In this document: piece by piece, positions 58,382 to 64,000 of the stretch
Layout: each line of letters starts with the position of its first letter
Numbering within the stretch: the first letter of the stretch is position 1
DNA from: Ornatilinea sp.
Lineage (GTDB): Bacteria; Chloroflexota; Anaerolineae; Anaerolineales; Anaerolineaceae
Assembly (NCBI GenBank): GCA_018433975.1
Contig: JAHDQE010000011.1
Span: 1 to 64,000 of the forward strand
Length of the DNA stretch: 64,000 nucleotides
Direction of reading: 5' to 3'
The notes under the pieces: generated by a model
What the model saw: the letters and a program-made list of their open reading frames with translations, nothing else
What the model was told of the DNA's origin: nothing
Database searches by the model: none
Program-made: the position numbers and the translations under genes

Positions 58382-59476
58382 ATGAAATCGCTTGTATTTC
58401 GATTTGGTTTGTTGATTGTTGTACTTTCGGTTGTGTTGGCAGCCTGCACACCAGCGCCATCCGAGCCGCAAGTCGTCGAGGTCACCCGGATTGTGGCAGG
58501 TGAATCGGTTGTTGAAGAGGTGGTTGTTACGGCGACCCCCGAACCCATGGTGGAAGAGACCTTCCGGGTTGCGATTGTGATGCCGAGCGCAATCACCGAT
58601 ATGGCATTCAGCCAGTCCATGTATCAGGGTTTATTAACCGTCCAGGAAGCGATGGGCGGCCCGGATGCCATGGAAATTGCTTATTCTGAGGGTATGTTCA
58701 ACGTCCCGGATGCGGCTGCTGCGATTCGCGATTATGCTGCGGATGGCTACAACCTGGTGATTGCCCATGGCTCACAGTATGGTACTTCTCTGGCTCAAGT
58801 CGCCCCCGATTTTCCGGAAACCAGCTTTGCCTGGGGAACCTCGGTAGATACTTTCCAGGCGGAAGGAATCACCAACGTGTTTGCCTATCAGGCTGAGGCA
58901 CAGGAAGGTGGCTATGTACTGGGGACGGTCGCAGCGCTGATGTCCAAGACCGGCGTTTTAGGTGTGAGTGGCCCGGTGGAAGCCGGCGATGCCAAGCTGT
59001 ATGTAGATGGTTTCGCGAATGGCGCGAAAGCCGCCCGCCCGGATGTAGAAGTTAACATTTCTTACACCGGTTCCTTCTCGGATGTTTCCCTGATGGCTGC
59101 TGCGGCAGAGACCCACATGGGCAATGGTGCGGACATGCTGACCGGTTCTTCGCAATCGGTTGTAGGCGCAATTGGCGTTGCCAAAGCGCAGGGCGGTTAC
59201 TGGTTCGGCACACAGTGGAACCAGACGGATTTGGCGCCTGAAGCCGTGGTCGCCAGCCAGGTCTATGACTGGGTCGGAATTATTGAGGATATGATCACCA
59301 GCCATAAAGCCGGTGTGATGGGTGGAAAAGCCTACACATTGACTTTCAAGAATGGCGGTCTGGTCATTGAATACAATGATGCTATTGAGGTTCCGCAAGA
59401 AGTCAAAGATGCTGCTGATGCGGCGATTCAGGGCATTATGGACGGCACAATCGATCCACTGGCAGTACCTGAATAA
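58382..59476 (+). CDS. BMP-family substrate-binding lipoprotein
   Basis: 364 residues. Lipobox LAAC at about residues 19-22; a short Pro/Glu/Val-rich linker to about 60; then the Bmp domain: VAIVMPSAITDMAFSQSMYQGL, ADGYNLVIAHGSQYG, VFAYQAEAQEGGYVLGTVAAL, GVSGPVEAGDAKLYVDGFANGAK, and ADMLTGSSQSVVGAIGVAKA. It is the extracellular receptor for the importer; the BMP fold normally binds nucleosides. AAGGAGGAG is its ribosome site, the best in the operon, fitting the need for excess binding protein. A hairpin follows. Confidence 0.95.
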   Translation: MKSLVFRFGLLIVVLSVVLAACTPAPSEPQVVEVTRIVAGESVVEEVVVTATPEPMVEETFRVAIVMPSAITDMAFSQSMYQGLLTVQEAMGGPDAMEIAYSEGMFNVPDAAAAIRDYAADGYNLVIAHGSQYGTSLAQVAPDFPETSFAWGTSVDTFQAEGITNVFAYQAEAQEGGYVLGTVAALMSKTGVLGVSGPVEAGDAKLYVDGFANGAKAARPDVEVNISYTGSFSDVSLMAAAAETHMGNGADMLTGSSQSVVGAIGVAKAQGGYWFGTQWNQTDLAPEAVVASQVYDWVGIIEDMITSHKAGVMGGKAYTLTFKNGGLVIEYNDAIEVPQEVKDAADAAIQGIMDGTIDPLAVPE

Positions 59477-59489
59477 AATCCAGAAACAT

Positions 59490-59530
59490 GCCGGTTGGAA
59501 TGCATTTGCCGTTCCAACCGGCCTTTCTCA
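59490..59530 (+). terminator. Hairpin between binding-protein and ATPase genes
   Basis: GCCGGTTGGAA (59490-59500) / TTCCAACCGGC (59512-59522), an 11-bp perfect stem with an 11-nt loop, then CTTTCTC. A second imperfect hairpin (AAACTG-CCGAG ... CTCG-ACAGTTT) lies at about 59530-59566. Neither has a proper T run, so a partial terminator or mRNA-stabilising structure is likely. Confidence 0.6.
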
Positions 59531-59602
59531 AAACTGCCGAGCGATTTGAACACTCGACAGTTTTGGAAAAGTAAATGCAACCCAAACAGGTGAGAGAATC
59601 CT

Positions 59603-61234
59603 ATGACCGAATTACTACCAACCGGAAAAACACGAATTAATCACATGGAAATGATCGATATTGTCAAACGCTTTCCGGGCGTACTGGCAAATGATCATGT
59701 GAGCTTTGATGTCCGCGCGGGAGAAGTACATACCCTGCTGGGCGAGAACGGTGCGGGAAAGAGCACCCTGATGAAGCAACTCTACGGCCTGTACAAGCCG
59801 GATGAGGGAAAAATCCTCCTCGATGGGAAAGAACATACCTTCCGCTCGCCGCAGGACGCAATTGATGCGGGAATCGGGATGATCCACCAGCATTTTATGC
59901 TGGTACCCTCGTTGACCGTGGTGGAGAATGTGGCCCTGGGCCTGAAATCTTCTCGCGGTTTCGTGCTGGATCTGGATAAAGTTGAGAAGCGCATTTGCGA
60001 ACTCAGTGAAAAGTACGGGTTGAAAATTGACCCGCAGGCTTATGTCTGGCAGCTGGCGGTCGGCGAGCAGCAGCGGGTTGAAATCATGAAAGCGCTGTAC
60101 CGCGGTGCGGCTCTGTTGGTGCTGGATGAACCAACCGCGGTTTTGACGCCGCAGGAGGTCGATGAGCTTTTTGTTACTTTAAGGCAGATGGCAGAGGATG
60201 GGCATGCGTTGATCTTCATTTCCCATAAATTGCACGAAGTTCTGGCGATCAGCAACCGGATCACGGTGCTGCGGGATGGCCGGGTGGTCAATCACTGCAC
60301 GCCGGAAGGGGTAACCAAAGCCGATCTGGCGCAGATGATGGTGGGAAGGCCGGTCATTTTGCAGTATGACCGCTCTCCGCTCCGAGAAGGGGAAGCGCGC
60401 CTGCGGGTGGAGAACCTGTTTGTACCCAGTGACCGGGGAGGGGATGCGATCAAGGGCGTTTCTCTGGAACTGCATGAAGGGGAAATTGTGGGGCTGGCAG
60501 GTGTTTCCGGGAATGGGCAGCGCGAGTTTGCGCAGGCGCTGGCGGGTCTGCGCCCGGTGAGCTCCGGTAAAGTGATCTTGAACGGCAAAGATGTAACCCA
60601 TGCCTCTCCCGCGGAACGGATCGCGGGCGGGCAATCTTATATTCCGGAAGAGCGCATGAAAGACGGGGCGATCAAAGATTTCAGCGTAGCCGATAATTTG
60701 ATTCTGGAAGACCATAACAAACCGCCGTTTTCTCACGGTGTCTTTCTGGATTTTAAAGCGATCGAACAATTTTCCGAAGACCGGGTGCGGGTATTCAATG
60801 TTAAAACACCCAGTATTGAGACGCCGCTGAAAAACCTTTCGGGTGGGAATATCCAGAAATTGATCCTGGCGCGAGAGCTATCCCGCAACCCTTCGGTTTT
60901 GTTGGCTGCCCAACCAACCCGCGGTGTGGACATTGGCGCCAGCGAATACATTCACCAGCGGTTGTTGGAGCAGCGTGAAGGCAAGCCGTCTGAGGGGGGC
61001 GAGGAAATTGATTCCAAACTGAACGCCGTGGTACATGAGCAGAAACGCGGAACTGCAACGCTGCTCATTTCGGAAGATCTGGACGAAATCCGGGCACTTT
61101 CCGACCGGATCGCGGTGATGTATGAAGGACAGATTGTAGGGATTGTAGACGGCCCGACCTCGTCATTGGAAGATTTAGGCTTGATGATGGCGGGGGTGCG
61201 GCCGGAATATGTCCCTCGTTCGGGAACCGATTAA
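59603..61234 (+). CDS. BMP-type ABC transporter ATPase, two nucleotide-binding domains
   Basis: 543 residues. Two fused ABC domains as in MglA/YufO. Domain 1: Walker A GENGAGKST, signature degenerate as LAVGEQQRVEIMKAL, Walker B LLVLDEPTAVLTPQE. Domain 2: Walker A degenerate (GVSGNGQREFAQ), signature LSGGNIQKLILARELS, Walker B replaced by VLLAAQPTRGVD. This asymmetry is normal for the family. An inserted stretch EGKPSEGGEEIDSKLN near residue 460 is unusual. It powers the importer. It lies last in the operon, 127 nt after the lipoprotein gene. Confidence 0.94.
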   Translation: MTELLPTGKTRINHMEMIDIVKRFPGVLANDHVSFDVRAGEVHTLLGENGAGKSTLMKQLYGLYKPDEGKILLDGKEHTFRSPQDAIDAGIGMIHQHFMLVPSLTVVENVALGLKSSRGFVLDLDKVEKRICELSEKYGLKIDPQAYVWQLAVGEQQRVEIMKALYRGAALLVLDEPTAVLTPQEVDELFVTLRQMAEDGHALIFISHKLHEVLAISNRITVLRDGRVVNHCTPEGVTKADLAQMMVGRPVILQYDRSPLREGEARLRVENLFVPSDRGGDAIKGVSLELHEGEIVGLAGVSGNGQREFAQALAGLRPVSSGKVILNGKDVTHASPAERIAGGQSYIPEERMKDGAIKDFSVADNLILEDHNKPPFSHGVFLDFKAIEQFSEDRVRVFNVKTPSIETPLKNLSGGNIQKLILARELSRNPSVLLAAQPTRGVDIGASEYIHQRLLEQREGKPSEGGEEIDSKLNAVVHEQKRGTATLLISEDLDEIRALSDRIAVMYEGQIVGIVDGPTSSLEDLGLMMAGVRPEYVPRSGTD

Positions 61235-61325
61235 CCGTGTAGATGCGCATTCTCCCGGAGGACCTAGTAAACACTTGAAGCAGGGACGGGGATTCTGAGA
61301 GTTGCGTTGCTTTGAAAGATTAAAC

Positions 61326-61358
61326 ATCAAGAAGCTGCCGGAGAGGCAGCCTCTTGAT
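61326..61358. terminator. Hairpin between convergent ATPase and galE genes
   Basis: ATCAAGAAGCTGCC (61326-61339) / GGCAGCCTCTTGAT (61345-61358), 14-bp stem with one mismatch, loop GGAGA. There is no long T run on either side, but its place between two convergent genes suits a terminator. Confidence 0.55.
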
Positions 61359-61391
61359 AGATTCTGTAAGTGTGAATACCGTTCTGTAAAA

Positions 61392-62408
61392 TCAGTCTTC
61401 GTAAGAAATAACCTGATCGCGGATTTTGCCCCATTTAAGGGCATCCGAGATGCACTGTTCGATAGACATTTTGGTTTCCCAGCCGAGGAGTTCTTTGGCC
61501 CGATTCGCGTTTGCAAAAGCGCCGGCCACATCACCCGGCCGTGGAGGCGCATCGGTTTTGTTGATTTCCTGCCCGTAGACCTTCTCGAACGCGGTAACCA
61601 GTTCCCGTACGGTCACGCCATTGCCGGTGCCCAGGTTAATGACCAGATAGTTATCCTCGGGATTGCCGGCCCGCTCAAAAGCTTCGTCAAATCCGGTTAC
61701 GGCTTTCACATGGGCCTGTGCCAGGTCCCAGACGTGGATATAATCCCGGATGCCGGTGCCGTCGCGAGTGGGATAATCGGTGCCGGTGATCTTGAACTGC
61801 GGAATCTGTCCTAATGCGGTCAGCACCAGCTTCCCAACCACCAGCGAAGGATTCTTGACCTGCAAGCCGGTCCGCATCTGCGGGTCGGCGCCGATGGGGT
61901 TGAAGTACCGCAGGGCGATCCCTTTCATGTTGTAGGCCTTACAGAAATCTTTGAGGATCATTTCCATCATGTATTTGGTGCGGGCGTACGGGGAGAGCGG
62001 GTTGAGCGGAGAATCCTCGACAACCATGTAGCCCGGAACCGTGGCGTACACCGAAGCGGAGGAACTGAAGACCACTTTGCCGTGTCCCAGCTCACTGAGC
62101 ACGCGGAAGAGTTCCAGCGATTTGGCAACGTTTTCACGATAGTATTCGTACGGTTTTTCGGTGGATTCGGGGACGATAATCAGGGCTGCACAGTGCACGG
62201 TGCATTGGATGTCGGGGTGTTCCTTGAAAATTCGCCGCAGCAGGGCTTCGTCTGCGATGTCACCCTGGTAGAAAATGCGGTCTTTGGTGAATTCAATCCG
62301 GCCCGTGACCAACGAATCCAGGATGACCGGGGTATGTCCCGCATCTATCAACGCGGAGCTGATGGTACTGCCAATATATCCGGCTCCGCCGGTGATCAAG
62401 AATTTCAT
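61392..62408 (-). CDS. galE: UDP-glucose 4-epimerase
   Basis: 338 residues, full length. Extended SDR fold with NAD motif GGAGYIGS (residues 7-14), Ser in FSSSASVYA about 115-120, catalytic Tyr141-x3-Lys145 in YARTK, then ALRYFNPIGADPQ and DGTGIRDYIHVWDLA, both typical GalE motifs. It interconverts UDP-glucose and UDP-galactose (or the N-acetyl forms). The ATG at 62408 follows GGAGGCAAC. It probably serves surface polysaccharide synthesis, together with the nucleotidyltransferase at 5508 and the glycosyltransferase at the left edge. Monocistronic. Confidence 0.95.
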   Translation of the reverse strand: MKFLITGGAGYIGSTISSALIDAGHTPVILDSLVTGRIEFTKDRIFYQGDIADEALLRRIFKEHPDIQCTVHCAALIIVPESTEKPYEYYRENVAKSLELFRVLSELGHGKVVFSSSASVYATVPGYMVVEDSPLNPLSPYARTKYMMEMILKDFCKAYNMKGIALRYFNPIGADPQMRTGLQVKNPSLVVGKLVLTALGQIPQFKITGTDYPTRDGTGIRDYIHVWDLAQAHVKAVTGFDEAFERAGNPEDNYLVINLGTGNGVTVRELVTAFEKVYGQEINKTDAPPRPGDVAGAFANANRAKELLGWETKMSIEQCISDALKWGKIRDQVISYED

Positions 62409-62562
62409 GTTGCCTCCTTGTGTGTACGCTTTTCTTGTGGGTGATGTCCAGGCTCCAGGTGAGCCATCCGATTGGAGTGTTTTCCCTAATTATCCACTGA
62501 ACGAAGTATAAGCTGCAAGCATCTGTCTCAGCCTGCAAATATTTGGATTAATCGTTATTGTA

Positions 62563-64000
62563 TCACTGGCAGCCTAATTCTGCCCGCATCGCGGCGACTG
62601 CCGCGTTCTTTTCATCCCCCGATGGAAGGTCGTTATCAATCCGTTCCCAGAGTTTGCACAGCATGGGCTGCATTAACGGGGTGATGGCCGCCGATTCGCG
62701 GGTCAGTTCGTGGGCCCGGTCCCAATCGCCGACATGGGCGTAGCCTTCGATAAAGGGCATCCGCTCCGTGGGGTCGTTGGGATAGTCCCCCAGGTTGAAG
62801 GCTTCATCTCCCAGGGCGGCGACTGTTTTCCAATCGCCCATCTGCCGGGCAAGGTCGGCTTTCTCAAAGTAGTAGCACCATTGATGGGCCGGTTCCGGGC
62901 CAAAGATGCCGGCAGGAGGTCGGGCAGCGTCTTCACTTTCTGCCGGATGGATCCACTCTGTTTCGGAAAGAGAGGCGGAAGAGCGCATCAGTTCCGGGAT
63001 CATTTTGTTAAGCGGTTCGATCTGGCTGTCCAGGACGCGCAGGCAGGCCGGTGGATCATACTGGATGGCGATGACCTGTGAGGTGCTGCCCACAAAAGAG
63101 GTTGCCAGGTAATTCTGTTCGATGGGTAGACCGGGCTTCAGGTCTTTCAGCCCCAGTTCCAGCCGGACGGTAGGATAGTAAAGAACATAGGGCATTTCCT
63201 GGGAAGCGCTTTCCGGTGCGTAAATCCAGTTTAAGGGAGAGGTCAGTGAATTATCGCTGCAGAAAGGTACCGGCAGGTCATTGGCCAGCACGGTTGTGCC
63301 CGGCTCCAGGGCGGGGACGCGCCAGGCAAGCTGCCAGAAGAGCGATTTTTGGGTGTTCCATGACCGGCGGAAGGCGTTGGCGTTTTCAAAGTGTGTGCCC
63401 ACCGCGAAAGCAAGCGCGATCCCCAGCAGGACCAGCCGGGGCCACTGCTTACGAAGGGGGATGACGTTAATGAGGCCGGCCATCAACAAACTGGTGCCGA
63501 GCATAAAGGGAAAGGTGAAGCGGTCGATGGGATAGTTCAGTCCGACGGTCAACCGGGTCAGCCAGAAGGGCCAGCCCGCCACCAGCAGCGAGAACAATCC
63601 AATCCATACCGCCGACCAGGCCCATCGGGGGGATTTATCCTGCGGCGCATTGGCGTCCGATTGTTTCAGCAAGTAAACGAGGATGCTGAAAACAGCCAGG
63701 AGGACCAGCCCCCAGTAAAGCTGGGTGGTGCGCCCGCCCAGTTCGGCAGAGTCCGGCAGGTGGAAAGCATGCGCCCAGGCGCCAAAACTTGCCGTCCAGA
63801 TATCCCGGAAAATTGCCCCTGCCAACCGGAGCAGCGCGGCAAGAGGCTGCGCTTTAAGATCGTCCAGCAAACGGGTTTCGTAATTTTGGGTTTGATATTG
63901 AAAGAAGAAGGCCCGCCATAGCGCGGCGGCAATGAAAGCTGCCAGATAGGGCCACCAGTGTTTGATTGTCCGGGTGAGCCGGTCCCGCCAGCCGGTTCCC
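62563..64000 (-). CDS. Membrane protein, 5' part outside window
   Basis: 479 codons are visible; the frame is open to the right edge, so the N-terminus is missing. Visible membrane helices: near the edge (HWWPYLAAFIAAALW), LYWGLVLLAVFSILVYLL, WSAVWIGLFSLLVAG, FPFMLGTSLLMAGLINVI, and LVLLGIALAFAVGTHF. After about visible residue 200 the protein turns soluble and contains TTVLANDLPVPFCSDN, then helical repeat-like sequence (YYFEKADLARQMGDWKTVAALGDEA, DWDRAHELTRES), resembling TPR. It looks like a polytopic protein of the glycosyltransferase/O-antigen-ligase style with a C-terminal TPR-like tail, but I do not recognise the family. Confidence 0.72.
   Translation of the reverse strand, partial: GTGWRDRLTRTIKHWWPYLAAFIAAALWRAFFFQYQTQNYETRLLDDLKAQPLAALLRLAGAIFRDIWTASFGAWAHAFHLPDSAELGGRTTQLYWGLVLLAVFSILVYLLKQSDANAPQDKSPRWAWSAVWIGLFSLLVAGWPFWLTRLTVGLNYPIDRFTFPFMLGTSLLMAGLINVIPLRKQWPRLVLLGIALAFAVGTHFENANAFRRSWNTQKSLFWQLAWRVPALEPGTTVLANDLPVPFCSDNSLTSPLNWIYAPESASQEMPYVLYYPTVRLELGLKDLKPGLPIEQNYLATSFVGSTSQVIAIQYDPPACLRVLDSQIEPLNKMIPELMRSSASLSETEWIHPAESEDAARPPAGIFGPEPAHQWCYYFEKADLARQMGDWKTVAALGDEAFNLGDYPNDPTERMPFIEGYAHVGDWDRAHELTRESAAITPLMQPMLCKLWERIDNDLPSGDEKNAAVAAMRAELGCQ

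Overview
The window reads as chromosomal DNA of a Chloroflexi bacterium, most likely class Anaerolineae. This is inferred from moderate GC (about 50-55%), Ser/Thr/Pro-stalked lipoproteins, DUF11 surface proteins carrying a sortase domain, DUF5671 membrane proteins, SpoVS, paired deoxynucleoside kinases and a GbsR-type regulator. No marker gene proves the class.

The key landmark is a probable replication origin at about 26,990-27,500: a gene-free, AT-rich stretch with five perfect TTATCCACA DnaA boxes, several one-mismatch boxes, a 38-bp perfect palindrome and an AT-rich patch. By eye, plus-strand genes to its left are C-rich and those to its right are G-rich, as expected where strand skew flips. 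Around it lie spoVS, two deoxynucleoside kinases, a CcrM-like adenine methyltransferase and dnaN. dnaA is not in the window.

Layout. 1-9.6 kb: truncated glycosyltransferase, tRNA-Pro, lipoprotein esterase, gatC-gatA, an M3 peptidase, a nucleotidyltransferase/DUF6504/aminotransferase cluster, and gatB; GatCAB is complete for tRNA amidation. 9.6-15.4 kb: glutamate dehydrogenase, an AraD-like aldolase/epimerase, and membrane proteins. 15.5-25 kb, mostly minus strand: an orphan ABC ATPase with a disturbed start under a GbsR-like regulator, an O-methyltransferase, a secreted reprolysin-like metalloprotease, a GH13_18 phosphorylase overlapping a histidine phosphatase, and a TolB-like lipoprotein. 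25-35 kb: ferredoxin, DsbA-like protein, kinases, oriC, an iron-sulfur protein, peroxiredoxin pair, PepF and CcrM. 35-47.5 kb: dnaN, a pyruvate/PEP-binding-domain protein and a 2,786-residue surface protein with seven exact 450-bp repeats, an LPVTG motif and a C-terminal sortase domain. 47.5-52 kb: phosphatase, SDR, AIR-synthase-like protein, MFS carrier, ACT protein. 52-54.4 kb: a small scar of mobile DNA (recombinase and transposase remnants, zinc-ribbon protein, a foreign-looking hydrolase with its own palindrome, paired repeats). 54.4-64 kb: DUF6391, holA, a four-gene BMP-type nucleoside ABC importer, galE and a truncated membrane protein.

The strongest candidate for something undescribed is the giant surface protein, in which a sortase and its apparent LPVTG substrate motif share one polypeptide. 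Secondary candidates are the origin neighbourhood with a CcrM homologue, two likely leaderless genes, and the promoter-embedded operator of the GbsR/ABC unit.
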